Shown here: in pieces, positions 9,652 to 18,818 of the stretch
Numbering within the stretch: position 1 is the stretch's first letter
How the letters are laid out: the number at the start of each line of letters is the position of its first letter
NCBI RefSeq assembly: GCF_900155865.1
Contig: NZ_LT707006.1
Coordinates: 3,884,577-3,948,576 of the forward strand
Source of the DNA: Bacteroides bouchesdurhonensis
Lineage (GTDB): Bacteria; Bacteroidota; Bacteroidia; Bacteroidales; Bacteroidaceae
DNA length: 64,000 nucleotides
Direction: 5' to 3'
Translations under genes and position numbers: made by a program
The notes under the pieces: model-generated
The model's database searches: none
What the model saw: only the letters and a program-made list of their open reading frames with translations
What the model was told of the DNA's origin: nothing

Positions 9652-10122
9652 AACGACTCAAATTTAATGTAGCACCATGGCTACAAAGTTCTACATAATC
9701 AGTTATGAATCAATGATTTTATAGGCTTCAAAATGGGCTTCATTTTTCGGTCACTGCTACATTTTTTTGAGGGGTCTTCAAAGTGTAGCAGTAAATGTAG
9801 CAAATAATGACCGAACTTTGAAGGCTAAACCCTACATTCAGGCCTTCACCTTGTTGGGGCGCAAAAATAAAAAAGCACCGTAATCAGCTGATATACGATG
9901 CTTTGAATGACTTTTTGAAGGCTTTTGTGAAGTCCTTCGTTTTTGTTTCAGCGGAGAGACAGGCTCTCGAACCTATGCTTTCAAGAAATATCATAAAATT
10001 GCAAATCACTGATAATCATATACTATCTAAAGCGCAGAGTAAATCTAAATCTTTCTGAATATCTTTTGCTATTCCAAATATTGGGTGTATATTTGGGTGT
10101 AGAATTTCAAACGCACCCAATT
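9652..10122. other. Repeat-rich junction region with attachment-site core
   Basis: There is no gene. TGTAGCA-type words recur at about 9669, 9781 and 9794, with the reverse complement (TGCTACA) near 9752. CTTCAAA words occur directly and inverted between 9726 and 9850. These look like arm-type binding sites of the adjacent truncated integrase. The 13-bp core at 9951-9963 marks the left end of the NBU-like element. TATATTTG at 10088-10095 is the probable promoter of the intact integrase. Confidence 0.5.
9951..9963. repeat. NBU1-type attachment core, left copy
   Basis: GCGGAGAGACAGG here is identical to 21986-21998 at the 3' end of tRNA-Ser and to 46729-46741. Its reverse complement CCTGTCTCTCCGC is, from memory, the core used by NBU1-type integration. 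The flanking CTCTCGAACC still resembles a tRNA T-arm. Confidence 0.75.
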
Positions 10123-11406
10123 ATGAATATCAAACGTAACATCATTTTTGCATTGGAAAGCCGGAAAAAGAACGGTGTGCCAATCGTAGAGAACGTACCC
10201 ATCCGTATGCGTGTCATATACGCAAGCCAACGCATCGAGTTTACAACAGGCTACCGGATTGACGTAGCCAAATGGGATGCCGACAAACAACGGGTAAAGA
10301 ACGGATGCACCAACAAACTAAAACAAAGCGCATCCGAAATCAATGCGGACTTGCTGAAATATTATGCCGAGATTCAAAACGTGTTCAAGGAGTTTGAGGT
10401 ACAGGAAACCATACCGACCACCCAACAGCTAAAGGATGCGTTCAACCTGCGGATGAAAGACACCAGCGAAGAGCAGCAGGAAGAAACACAAATAAGTTTT
10501 TGGGAAGTATTCGATGAGTTTGTAAAGGAGTGTGGCAATCAGAATAACTGGACGGCATCCACCTACGAGAAATTCTCAGCAGTGAAAAACCACCTCAAAG
10601 AGTTCAAGGAAGATGTAACCTTTGAATACTTCAACGAGTTCGGCTTGAACGAGTATGTAAATTTCCTGCGTGACAAAAAGGATATGAGGAACAGCACCAT
10701 CGGCAAACAGATGGGATTCCTCAAATGGTTTCTGCGCTGGAGCTTCAAGAAAGGGCATCATCAGAATATTGCATACGACACTTTCAAGCCCAAATTGAAA
10801 ACCACCTCTAAAAAGGTGATATTCCTGACTTGGGACGAATTGAACAGGCTGAAAGATTATCGGATACCGAAAGACAAACAATATCTGGAACGTGTCAGGG
10901 ATGTTTTTCTGTTCTGTTGCTTCACAAGCCTGCGATATTCAGATGTTCGTAATCTGAAAAGAAGCGATGTGAAACCCGACCACATCGAAGTTACCACAGT
11001 CAAAACGGCAGACAGCCTGATAATTGAACTGAACGACCACAGTAAAACCATACTCGAAAAATACAAGGAAGTCCATTTTGAAAACCACATGGCACTGCCT
11101 GTTATCAGCAATCAGAAGATGAATGATTATCTGAAAGAACTGGGGGAACTGGCTGAAATCAACGAGCCTGTACGGGAAACATATTATAAAGGAAATGAAC
11201 GTATAGATGAAGTCACCCCGAAATACGCATTATTAACCACCCATGCAGGAAGAAGAACATTCATCTGTAATGCGCTGGCTCTCGGTATTCCGGCACAAGT
11301 CGTGATGAAATGGACGGGGCACAGTGACTATAAAGCCATGAAACCCTATATTGACATAGCGGATGATATTAAGGCAAATGCCATGAACAAGTTTAACCAA
11401 CTATAA
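10123..11406 (+). CDS. int: Tyrosine integrase of the NBU-like element
   Basis: A 427-residue site-specific recombinase. It has an N-terminal arm-binding region, a core-binding domain (about residues 110-200) and a catalytic domain with all signature residues: R in CFTSLRYSDV, HxxR in TTHAGRRTF, GHSDYKAMKPY for the H and tyrosine. It would integrate and excise the element through the 13-bp core next to the gene. The start at 10123 (MNIKRN) matches family N-termini; an upstream ATG at 10066 precedes the likely promoter box and is less likely. Arm-like TTGGGTGTA repeats lie immediately upstream. Confidence 0.92.
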   Translation: MNIKRNIIFALESRKKNGVPIVENVPIRMRVIYASQRIEFTTGYRIDVAKWDADKQRVKNGCTNKLKQSASEINADLLKYYAEIQNVFKEFEVQETIPTTQQLKDAFNLRMKDTSEEQQEETQISFWEVFDEFVKECGNQNNWTASTYEKFSAVKNHLKEFKEDVTFEYFNEFGLNEYVNFLRDKKDMRNSTIGKQMGFLKWFLRWSFKKGHHQNIAYDTFKPKLKTTSKKVIFLTWDELNRLKDYRIPKDKQYLERVRDVFLFCCFTSLRYSDVRNLKRSDVKPDHIEVTTVKTADSLIIELNDHSKTILEKYKEVHFENHMALPVISNQKMNDYLKELGELAEINEPVRETYYKGNERIDEVTPKYALLTTHAGRRTFICNALALGIPAQVVMKWTGHSDYKAMKPYIDIADDIKANAMNKFNQL

Positions 11407-11445
11407 AAGTATCAATCAGTTTCATAGATTATCAGCTATTTGAAT

Positions 11446-11453
11446 TATATTTG
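11446..11453 (+). promoter_or_regulatory. Bacteroides -7 promoter box for the DUF1016 gene
   Basis: TATATTTG matches the TAnnTTTG consensus and lies 20 bases before the ATG at 11474. No perfect -33 TTTG is seen. Confidence 0.55.
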
Positions 11454-11473
11454 CGACAACAATAAACATTAGA

Positions 11474-12772
11474 ATGGAAAATAACAGAGAATATCATATA
11501 GGAAGAACGGACTTTGACGCATTTGTTCATGCCGTCGGTTCGGAAATAGAACAGGCGCAAGTCCGGCTGATTGCCGCAGCCAATGCGCAAATGCTGTTCC
11601 ATTACTGGAAAATGGGCAACTATATCCTGTATCATCAGAACTTGCAAGGCTGGGGAAGCAAAATCATCAAGCAACTGGCAAAGGCTATCCGGTTCAATTA
11701 CCCCGAAAAGAAAGGTTATTCGGAGCGTAACCTTACTTATATGTGCCAATTTGCACGGTCATATCCGTTGAACGTGCTACGAAGTTTCATTGATACAGAC
11801 ACAAGGCTGTCTGTTCCAAGCATACAGAATGTTACAGATGAAGTATTGAAACTGAACAACGGACAATTTACGCAGGAACTTACTGCGCAAATACAATCCG
11901 CTGATTGTCAATCTTTAGAAATTACGCAGGAAGTTCCTGCGCAAATTCAGGATGTGGAGAAAACAGTTTCTGCCATTTACAGGATGGAGATTAGGGAAAT
12001 AGAAAAAGTTTTCCTGAAATCCCCTGTTGCCAAAATAAACTGGGCAAGCCAAATGGTCATACTTAACGGTTCGTTACCGTTAGGCATAGGATATTGGTAT
12101 ATGAAACAGGCTGTAGAAATGGGCTGGAGTAGCAATGTGCTGAAAATGCAAATTGAAAACAACCTATATAACAGACAAATCAACAACAACAAGGTAAACA
12201 ATTTCACAGCCACACTTCCAGCACCACAAAGCGACCTTGCCAATTACCTATTGAAAGACCCGTACATCTTCGATTTGGCTGGAGCGAAAGAAAAGGCAGA
12301 CGAAAGGGACATAGAAGAGCAGCTGGTAAAGCACGTTACCCGTTATTTGTTGGAAATGGGCAATGGTTTTGCCTTTGTCGCCCGGCAGAAGCATTTTCAA
12401 ATAGGTAACAGTGATTTCTTTGCCGACTTGATTCTATATTCTATTCCGCTACACGCATACATTGTTGTAGAACTGAAAGCTACTCCATTCAAACCGGAGT
12501 ATGCAGGGCAACTGAATTTCTACATCAATGTGGTGGATGACAAACTGAGGGGAAAAAATGACAACAAGACTATCGGGCTGTTGCTGTGCAAAGGAAAAGA
12601 TGAGGTGGTAGCACAATACGCATTGACAGGCTACGACCAACCGATAGGCATCAGCGATTATCAACTGAGCAAGGCTATACCCGAAAACTTGAAATCAGCT
12701 TTGCCAAGTGTGGAAGAGGTGGAAGAAGAACTGGCATCTTTCCTTGACAAGGACAATAATCCCCAAAATTGA
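11474..12772 (+). CDS. PDDEXK nuclease-domain protein (DUF1016/YhcG family)
   Basis: A 432-residue protein with the two-part DUF1016 layout. The N-terminal winged-helix-like region is seen in YYWKMG-type and YSERNLTYMCQFARSYP-type motifs. A C-terminal PDDEXK-like fold shows FFADLILYSIPLHAYIVVEL, with the D and E/K of the nuclease motif, followed by the YAGQLNFYINVVDD helix. Members are often on mobile elements and near restriction systems; the activity is not well defined. It sits between the integrase and a coiled-coil protein, possibly as a two-gene accessory or defence module (inference). Confidence 0.85.
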   Translation: MENNREYHIGRTDFDAFVHAVGSEIEQAQVRLIAAANAQMLFHYWKMGNYILYHQNLQGWGSKIIKQLAKAIRFNYPEKKGYSERNLTYMCQFARSYPLNVLRSFIDTDTRLSVPSIQNVTDEVLKLNNGQFTQELTAQIQSADCQSLEITQEVPAQIQDVEKTVSAIYRMEIREIEKVFLKSPVAKINWASQMVILNGSLPLGIGYWYMKQAVEMGWSSNVLKMQIENNLYNRQINNNKVNNFTATLPAPQSDLANYLLKDPYIFDLAGAKEKADERDIEEQLVKHVTRYLLEMGNGFAFVARQKHFQIGNSDFFADLILYSIPLHAYIVVELKATPFKPEYAGQLNFYINVVDDKLRGKNDNKTIGLLLCKGKDEVVAQYALTGYDQPIGISDYQLSKAIPENLKSALPSVEEVEEELASFLDKDNNPQN

Positions 12773-12777
12773 AGTCT

Positions 12778-13815
12778 ATGGCAGGAGAAATAAACAAACT
12801 GATTCCCCAATATGGAGAACTCAATAGAATATATAATGATTGGGTAACCAATTATGCTTTTTCTTTTGACAAGCAGAAATTCATCACCGACTTTTACAGG
12901 CAGCACAATGATACAAAGGCTTTTGAAGCCGCTATCCTTGAACTGGTACTTGACAAGCAGAAAGAACAATACACATTGATTCTCAATAGTCTGAAAATCG
13001 AAATAGAAAAAAATATACGGGCTTATGAAACAAAACCGCTGAATGATGACGTCATAAAGCGTGTGTGTTTTCACTACGCAGACAGGCATAATTCTGCAAT
13101 TAAAGACCAGTTGGAGATTACCACCAAGTTGCACGAGCCTTTGAATGACGCATACCACAGATATGATTTCATTGGTTTTCGGGAGCATACGGACGAAGAA
13201 GAAATACAGGCAGAAAAGGAATATGAACGCTGCAAGGCTGAATACGACAAGGAAAAGAAAGAATTGGATAAACTTTATGAACTGCAAAAGCAAGACAGGA
13301 AAGAGGCTTTTCAATATATAGAAAACCTTTCCGGCAATGTTTACCGCCTAAGTCTTCTTTTTATGGAAGTCCTAAAAAAGTACCTTCCTAATGATAGGGA
13401 AGAAAAACAGCAGGATGAACCAGTCAAGCAAAACGAACAAGAAGAAGTACAGAATAGCCCGGAGGGACAACATGAATATTTTGACATGAAGCAGCTTTCG
13501 CCCATTCATGAAACCTGTGTCGGGGAACAGTTCGAAGCCATTACCATAGCGGATTTCTATGCCAATATAAACCTGTACCCCTGCAAGAATAAACTAAAAA
13601 TCAAGGCAAGGGAAAAGATACGGGTGTGTTACCTGATATTCCTGATGAGCGAGAAACTATCCAAGCAATACAGGGATGAATGGAGAAGCCAAATATTAAA
13701 ATTGTTGGATATTGACGAGAGCTATTACAGGTCGAAATACAAAGAACCTGTTTCCGATTTTCCGAGTGACAGCAACCAGAAATTCGCAAAGGAAATGGAA
13801 AGCATATTCGGATAA
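12778..13815 (+). CDS. Hypothetical glutamate/lysine-rich protein
   Basis: A 345-residue protein starting MAGEINKLIPQYGEL, five bases after the DUF1016 gene, so probably co-transcribed. The middle (about residues 120-185) is charged and predicted coiled coil (EEEIQAEKEYERCKAEYDKE). The C-terminal third contains TCVGEQFEAITIADFYANIN and KIRVCYLIFLMSEKL, as in unnamed proteins of Bacteroides mobilizable elements. No catalytic motif or known function is recognised. Confidence 0.75.
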   Translation: MAGEINKLIPQYGELNRIYNDWVTNYAFSFDKQKFITDFYRQHNDTKAFEAAILELVLDKQKEQYTLILNSLKIEIEKNIRAYETKPLNDDVIKRVCFHYADRHNSAIKDQLEITTKLHEPLNDAYHRYDFIGFREHTDEEEIQAEKEYERCKAEYDKEKKELDKLYELQKQDRKEAFQYIENLSGNVYRLSLLFMEVLKKYLPNDREEKQQDEPVKQNEQEEVQNSPEGQHEYFDMKQLSPIHETCVGEQFEAITIADFYANINLYPCKNKLKIKAREKIRVCYLIFLMSEKLSKQYRDEWRSQILKLLDIDESYYRSKYKEPVSDFPSDSNQKFAKEMESIFG

Positions 13816-13855
13816 TTCGTGATATAACCTGACATTCTACGAAATTACCACTTTT

Positions 13856-13889
13856 ACCACTCAAATTAATTTTTGAGTGGTATTTTTAT
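13856..13889 (+). terminator. Intrinsic terminator
   Basis: A 10-bp stem (13856-13865 with 13872-13881) is followed by a U-rich tail. It ends the DUF1016 unit before the replication/mobilization genes. Confidence 0.75.
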
Positions 13890-14038
13890 TGTCTGATATT
13901 TAATGAGATAGCGCAGTATCCCATTTGTATTATCCACATCCTTACCACTTACAGCCATACCTAATTTTGCATCGTTCGAGAACAGAAATAACAGCCAGTG
14001 CGCAGGGCTGATTGTTTAACGACTAAATAGATTGGACG

Positions 14039-14347
14039 ATGACAAATCTTCAAGAGTTATTATTAAAACCCGTCTGGCAGATGACAGGCGAAGAGTTCAT
14101 ATTTCTAAGCAAGTACGCTTCCAACCAAACGGAAGCGCAGCCACAGCCCGTTACGGACACAGAAAGAAAGTATGTGTACGGAATACTTGGCATTGCCAAA
14201 TTGTTCGGGTGCAGTCTGCCTACCGCCAACCGTATAAAGAAAAGCGGAAAGATAGACAAAGCCATTACGCAAATAGGGCGCAAGATTATCGTGGATGCGG
14301 AACTTGCCCTTGAACTGGCTGGAAAGAAAACCGGAGGACGAAAATAA
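14039..14347 (+). CDS. DUF3853 family HTH protein
   Basis: A 102-residue protein with a helix-turn-helix of the excisionase/MerR-like type: YGILGIAKLFGCSLPTANRI, then KSGKIDKAITQIGRKI and a short helix ending in KKTGGRK. DUF3853 proteins sit immediately before the RepA-like ATPase in many Bacteroides mobilizable elements and may act as excisionase or replication regulator. TAATTTTG at 13962-13969 is a possible -7 box. Confidence 0.85.
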   Translation: MTNLQELLLKPVWQMTGEEFIFLSKYASNQTEAQPQPVTDTERKYVYGILGIAKLFGCSLPTANRIKKSGKIDKAITQIGRKIIVDAELALELAGKKTGGRK

Positions 14348-14361
14348 CGGGAGGTGTACTT

Positions 14362-15438
14362 ATGGATTATATGAAAGATATAAAAGAAATATCGGCGGAA
14401 GAAGCCGTAATCCTTTGGCAAGCCTCACGCCTGAGCCTGTCGAAAATCTATGAGAAAGCACCTGAGATTCTAAAAGTGCAAGGTTCGGTCATTGGTACAC
14501 TGGGTAATTTCAGTGCATCAATCGGCAAAGCCAAAAGCAAAAAGACTTTCAATGTGTCGGCTATCGTGGCGGCAGCATTGAAGAATGGTACAGTGCTAAG
14601 ATATGTGGCGGAACTACCCGAAGAGAAACGGAAAATCCTGTATGTGGACACGGAACAAAGTCCTTATCATTGTCTGAAAGTCATGAAACGTATTTTACGG
14701 ATGGCTGGGCTTCCAGATGACAGGGACAATGAGCATCTGGAATTTCTTGCTTTGAGGAAATACACGCCCGAACAGCGTATCAGGATTGTAGAGCAGGCTA
14801 TTTACAATACGCCTGACATAGGGCTTGTAATCATAGACGGCATCCGTGACATGGTATATGACATCAACAGCCCCGGTGAATCGACACGCATCATATCAAA
14901 GCTGATGCAGTGGACGGACGACAGGCAGATACATATCCACACGATACTCCACCAAAACAAGGGCGATGAGAACGCAAGGGGGCATATCGGTACGGAACTG
15001 AACAACAAGGCTGAAACTGTCCTTCTTGTGGAAAAGGACAAGAGCAATGGAGATATAAGCAATGTTTCAGCCATGCACATACGGGCAATGGACTTCGAGC
15101 CTTTTTCATTTCGCATCAATGACAATGCCATACCTGAACTGTTGGAGGGTTACAAGCCCGAAACCAAGAAACCGGGAAGACCGGAAGAGGAAAAGTTCGA
15201 CCCTTACAGGCATATCACCGAACAGCAGCACCGCATCGCATTGGAAGCAGTTTTCGGGCTGAAAGAGGAATATGGCTACAAGGAACTGGAGGACACCTTA
15301 ATTAAGACTTATGTGTCTGTGGGGGTAAAGTTGAACCACAAAAAGGCGGTATCGCTCATCACCATGCTTCGGAACAAACGAATGATAGTGCAGGAGAACG
15401 GCAGAAAGTACACGTTCATGCCCGACTTCCACTATTAG
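14362..15438 (+). CDS. RepA/KaiC-like AAA ATPase
   Basis: A 358-residue RecA-fold ATPase. The P-loop region is SIGKAKSKKTF (a relaxed Walker A with KSKKT), Walker B is IGLVIIDGIRDM, and the sensor-like region HTILHQNKGDENARGHIGTE follows. A C-terminal basic/HTH tail (LNHKKAVSLITMLRNKRMI) could bind DNA. This family acts like plasmid RepA-type hexameric helicases in replication of mobilizable elements. A good ribosome site (gggaggt) precedes the start. It pairs with the primase at 15653. Confidence 0.85.
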   Translation: MDYMKDIKEISAEEAVILWQASRLSLSKIYEKAPEILKVQGSVIGTLGNFSASIGKAKSKKTFNVSAIVAAALKNGTVLRYVAELPEEKRKILYVDTEQSPYHCLKVMKRILRMAGLPDDRDNEHLEFLALRKYTPEQRIRIVEQAIYNTPDIGLVIIDGIRDMVYDINSPGESTRIISKLMQWTDDRQIHIHTILHQNKGDENARGHIGTELNNKAETVLLVEKDKSNGDISNVSAMHIRAMDFEPFSFRINDNAIPELLEGYKPETKKPGRPEEEKFDPYRHITEQQHRIALEAVFGLKEEYGYKELEDTLIKTYVSVGVKLNHKKAVSLITMLRNKRMIVQENGRKYTFMPDFHY

Positions 15439-15453
15439 CCCACACCTTGCAAT

Positions 15454-15570
15454 CGCTTCACTTTATTCCGGGGGTCTATATATTAGGGATAAAGCGAAGT
15501 GGTTGCGAAATGTGGCAAAACCGCTTCACTTTATTACCGTACTCTATATATACGAAAATAAAGTGAAGTG
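15454..15570. repeat. Paired inverted repeats, candidate replication origin
   Basis: Two related inverted repeats lie between the ATPase and primase genes. The first pairs 15454-15466 with 15489-15501 (two mismatches). The second pairs 15522-15535 with 15557-15570 (nearly perfect). All arms are versions of CGCTTCACTTTAT, giving four iteron-like units. Location and symmetry suggest an origin or RepA-binding site; alternatively these are transcription terminators. Confidence 0.45.
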
Positions 15571-15652
15571 ATTATACAGACCGTACTTCATAAAGAGGTA
15601 CGGGCGAAAAGAGAAAATAAACCAATTCAACTATCATTAAACCTATCGTCTT

Positions 15653-16609
15653 ATGGATATACAGACAGCGAAACAAATCAAAATAGCGGATTATCTGCAC
15701 AGTTTAGGATTTTCACCCGTCAAACAACAGGGCATAAACCTGTGGTATAAGTCACCACTAAGGGAAGAAACGGAAGCATCGTTCAAGGTAAATACAGAAC
15801 GTAACCAATGGTATGATTTTGCACTCGGCAAAGGTGGGAATATCATCGCACTGGCACAGGAACTTTATTGTTCCGACCATGTGCCTTACCTCTTGCAAAA
15901 AATCGAAGAACAGACACCCCGTATTCGCCCCGTGTCTTTTTCTTTTGGCAAGCAATCATCTTCCGAGCCAAGTTTTCAACAACTGGAGATTGTACCGCTT
16001 TCTTCTCCTGCCCTGCTTGCTTATTTGCAGGAAAGGGGAATAAACATTGCAATGGCGAAAAGAGAATGCAGTGAAGCGCACTTCACCCATAATGGCAAAC
16101 GGTATTTCGCCATCGCCTTTCCCAATGTGTCGGGTGGGTATGAAATCCGCAACCAGTATTTCAAGGGATGCATCGCACCGAAAGAGATTTCTCATATCAA
16201 ACAGCCGGGAACAGCGAGGGAAACATGTTATGTGTTTGAGGGATTTATGGACTATCTTTCATTTCTTACTTTGAGATTGGAGAATTGCCCGAAATATCCC
16301 GAACTGGACAGGCAAGATTATATGGTGTTGAACTCAGTAGCCAATGTTTCCAAAGCAATCTATCCGTTGGGAAGCTATGAGCGCATCCACTGTTTCTTTG
16401 ACAATGACCGTGCAGGAATGGAAGCCATGCAGCAAATCTATAAGGAATACGGCAGGGACTTATACATCCGTGACGCTTCGCAGACATACAGCGGATGCAA
16501 GGACTTGAACGAATACTTACAGAAACAGACTGAAAGAAACAGGCAAGTTCAATCTGCAAAAGGGGTGCGCAGCCAACCACCGAAAAAGAAAAACGGCTTT
16601 CGGTTATAG
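15653..16609 (+). CDS. Toprim-domain DNA primase of the mobilizable element
   Basis: A 318-residue primase. The N-terminal CHC2-like fold (IADYLHSLGF, WYDFALGKGGNIIALAQ) lacks the zinc-binding cysteines and histidine of DnaG. The Toprim domain follows with E in CYVFEGFMDYLSFL and the DxD-type motif FFDNDRAGMEAM, then DLNEYLQ. It would make primers on transferred single-stranded DNA or at the element origin, together with the preceding ATPase. NBU elements carry an equivalent primase gene. Confidence 0.88.
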   Translation: MDIQTAKQIKIADYLHSLGFSPVKQQGINLWYKSPLREETEASFKVNTERNQWYDFALGKGGNIIALAQELYCSDHVPYLLQKIEEQTPRIRPVSFSFGKQSSSEPSFQQLEIVPLSSPALLAYLQERGINIAMAKRECSEAHFTHNGKRYFAIAFPNVSGGYEIRNQYFKGCIAPKEISHIKQPGTARETCYVFEGFMDYLSFLTLRLENCPKYPELDRQDYMVLNSVANVSKAIYPLGSYERIHCFFDNDRAGMEAMQQIYKEYGRDLYIRDASQTYSGCKDLNEYLQKQTERNRQVQSAKGVRSQPPKKKNGFRL

Positions 16610-16833
16610 CCCACTATAACTACACGCTTCGCTTTCGTAGTTGTGGGCTCTCCCGAGGGGATTAGGGCTTTGCCCTAATGACCCACTCAGGGCGTTTCTC
16701 CCCTAAGAACCCCGAGCAAAGAGTGCCCCTCTCTTTGCAATCTCCGCTTATGGGTTGCACCCCTAAGAACCCTGTGCGGTTATGAGCGGACAACAGAAGA
16801 TTTCATCAACAATCCAAATCAAATTTTAAGAAT
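16610..16833. other. Candidate oriT upstream of the relaxase
   Basis: There is no gene. Inverted repeats include CCCAC-rich arms at 16611-16643 (with a stem containing GTAG/CTAC) and a perfect 8-bp stem at 16661-16679 (ATTAGGGC ttt GCCCTAAT). CCCCTAAGAACCC occurs twice (about 16700 and 16760). GC-rich hairpins immediately before a MobV gene are the usual position of oriT; the nick site is not identifiable by eye. Confidence 0.45.
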
Positions 16834-18237
16834 ATGGCAACAAAATCAAGCATACATATCAAACCCTGCAGAGTGACATCAAGCGGGGCTCATAACCGGA
16901 GAACTGCCGAGTACATGCGCAATATCGGCGAGTCCAGAATCTACATTGTACCCGAACTGACTTCCAATAACGAGCAGTGGATAAACCCGGGCTTCGGCAG
17001 TCCTGACCTGCAGGCGCACTATGACAGCATCAAACGGATGGTCAAGGAAAAGACCGGACGAGCGATGCAGGAAAAGGAGCGTGAGCGCAAGGGAAAGAAT
17101 GGAAAGATTATAAAAGTGGCTGGATGTTCTCCAATCCGTGAGGGAGTATTGCTCATCAGACCAGATACAACACTGGCAGATGTACGAAAGTTTGGTGAGG
17201 AGTGCCAGAGACGCTGGGGTATTACACCGCTCCAAATCTTCCTGCATAAGGACGAGGGACACTGGCTTAGTGGACAACCCAAAACCGGGGATAGGGAGAG
17301 TTTCCAAGTCGGTGAAAAGTGGTTTAAGCCGAATTATCATGCCCATATCGTATTCGACTGGATGAACCACGACACGGGCAAGAGCCAAAAGCTCAATGAT
17401 GACGATATGATGGAAATGCAGACTTTGGCATCTGACATCCTCTCCATGCAACGTGGGCAATCTAAATCCGAGACCGGAAAGGAACATTTGGAACGAAATG
17501 ATTTCATCATTGAAAAGCAGAGAGCCGAACTGCAACGCATGGATGCTGCAAAACGGCACAAAGAAGAACAGATAGGTCTTGCTGAACAGGAACTGAAACA
17601 GGTGAAATCAGAAATACGCACTGACAAGCTAAAGAAAACAGCCACCAATGCAGCCACCGCCATAGCAAGCGGAGTTGGTTCTCTTTTCGGAAGTGGAAAG
17701 ATGAAAGAGCTGGAGCGAACTAATGAAGATTTGCACCAAGAGATTGCCAAACGAGACAAAGGTATTGACACCCTCAAAATCCAAATGCAGGAAATGCAAG
17801 AGCGACATGGCAAACAGATACGCAATCTTCAGAGCATACACAACCAAGAACTTGAAGCCAAAGACAGGGAAATATCACGATTGAACACTCTGCTTGAAAA
17901 GGCATTCAAGTGGTTTCCGATGCTTAGAGAAATGTTGAGAATGGAAAAACTCTGCGCTGTCATTGGATTTACCAAAGATATGATAGATTGTCTTTTGACA
18001 AGGAAAGAAGCTATCCAATGTAATGGCAAGATTTATTCCGAGGAACATAGAAGAAAGTTTGAAATCAAAAACAACATCTTCAAGGTGGAGAAGAATCCGA
18101 CCGATGATAGCAAACTTGTACTGACCATAAACAGGCAACCGATAAGCGAATGGTTCAAAGAGCAATGGGAGAAACTTCGGCAAGGTTTGCGACAACCAAC
18201 GGAAGAACCAAGAAAAAGTAGAGGATTCAAGTTATAA
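16834..18237 (+). CDS. mobV: MobV-family relaxase (Pre/Mob)
   Basis: A 467-residue mobilization protein. Relaxase motifs are visible: N-terminal HNRRTAEYMRNI, SPIREGVLLI, HKDEGHW and the histidine motif PNYHAHIVFDW, followed by MQTLASDILSMQRGQS, typical of Bacteroides MobV. From about residue 220 to 350 there is a long coiled coil (EQELKQVKSEIRTDKLKKTA and EAKDREISRLNTLLEKAF). It nicks oriT and leads the strand during ICE-assisted transfer. A 16-bp-stem terminator follows directly. Confidence 0.92.
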   Translation: MATKSSIHIKPCRVTSSGAHNRRTAEYMRNIGESRIYIVPELTSNNEQWINPGFGSPDLQAHYDSIKRMVKEKTGRAMQEKERERKGKNGKIIKVAGCSPIREGVLLIRPDTTLADVRKFGEECQRRWGITPLQIFLHKDEGHWLSGQPKTGDRESFQVGEKWFKPNYHAHIVFDWMNHDTGKSQKLNDDDMMEMQTLASDILSMQRGQSKSETGKEHLERNDFIIEKQRAELQRMDAAKRHKEEQIGLAEQELKQVKSEIRTDKLKKTATNAATAIASGVGSLFGSGKMKELERTNEDLHQEIAKRDKGIDTLKIQMQEMQERHGKQIRNLQSIHNQELEAKDREISRLNTLLEKAFKWFPMLREMLRMEKLCAVIGFTKDMIDCLLTRKEAIQCNGKIYSEEHRRKFEIKNNIFKVEKNPTDDSKLVLTINRQPISEWFKEQWEKLRQGLRQPTEEPRKSRGFKL

Positions 18238-18249
18238 TAGAAAAAAAAG

Positions 18250-18294
18250 ACAATATAAAAGCACTCTGATAGTTACGAAGTGCTTTTATATTGT
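18250..18294. terminator. Strong terminator after mobV
   Basis: A perfect 16-bp stem (18250-18265 with 18279-18294, 13-base loop). The A-rich 5' side would give a U-run on the minus strand, so it may act in both directions. The IS/sul2 unit inserted immediately after it. Confidence 0.75.
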
Positions 18295-18302
18295 ATAAAT
18301 TA
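18295..18302. repeat. Target-site duplication, left copy
   Basis: ATAAATTA is repeated exactly at 20675-20682. An 8-bp duplication fits IS1595-family transposition and shows that 18303-20674 inserted as one unit. Confidence 0.8.
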
Positions 18303-18315
18303 TCTGATTATCCGT

Positions 18316-18818
18316 TTATGCACCTGTTATATTCGCAATTACTAGTCTGTCAAAGAGTTTGTCTCCAAAATACCGTCTGTTTAATTTGTAAATAAACTCG
18401 TTGAGATACAACTGTAAGTATTTCCTTTTGATTTTATGGTAGTTGCCCAGCAATGTCCGTTTTGCATTACTGATTGCGATATGCACCCATTTGAGTGTTT
18501 CCTTGGTGGTTTTGGCGTCTGATTTCTCGGTGACGTGCAATTCCACCAGATCGGAGATGTCAACGTAAGAAGTGCTTTTGTCCGAAAATACGATGGCATC
18601 ATCCTCCATGCAGTCCCTGACCACGCCGTTGATTCCTTCACTTTGATGGCTATCCAGTACCCTGGCCTTGAAATAACGCACATGCTTCTCCTTTTTGCCC
18701 GTTTCGATATCTTCCAACGGGGTGCTTTCGGCCATCACCGCAACGTTCTGCTTTCCCTCGGCTCCCCGGCCACGTGTACCCTTGCCTCGCTCGATTTCCT
18801 TACTGGCCACCGAAAAGT
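18316..18818 (-). pseudogene. Truncated IS1595-family transposase (C-terminal half)
   Basis: Encodes the last 164 or so residues of the transposase found intact at 19705-20613, including FSDKSTSYVDISDLVELHVT and the C-terminal DDE-domain tail. The 5' half is missing, cut exactly at the sul2 stop codon. No start of its own, so inactive. Its value is the outer terminal repeat it provides. Confidence 0.85.
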
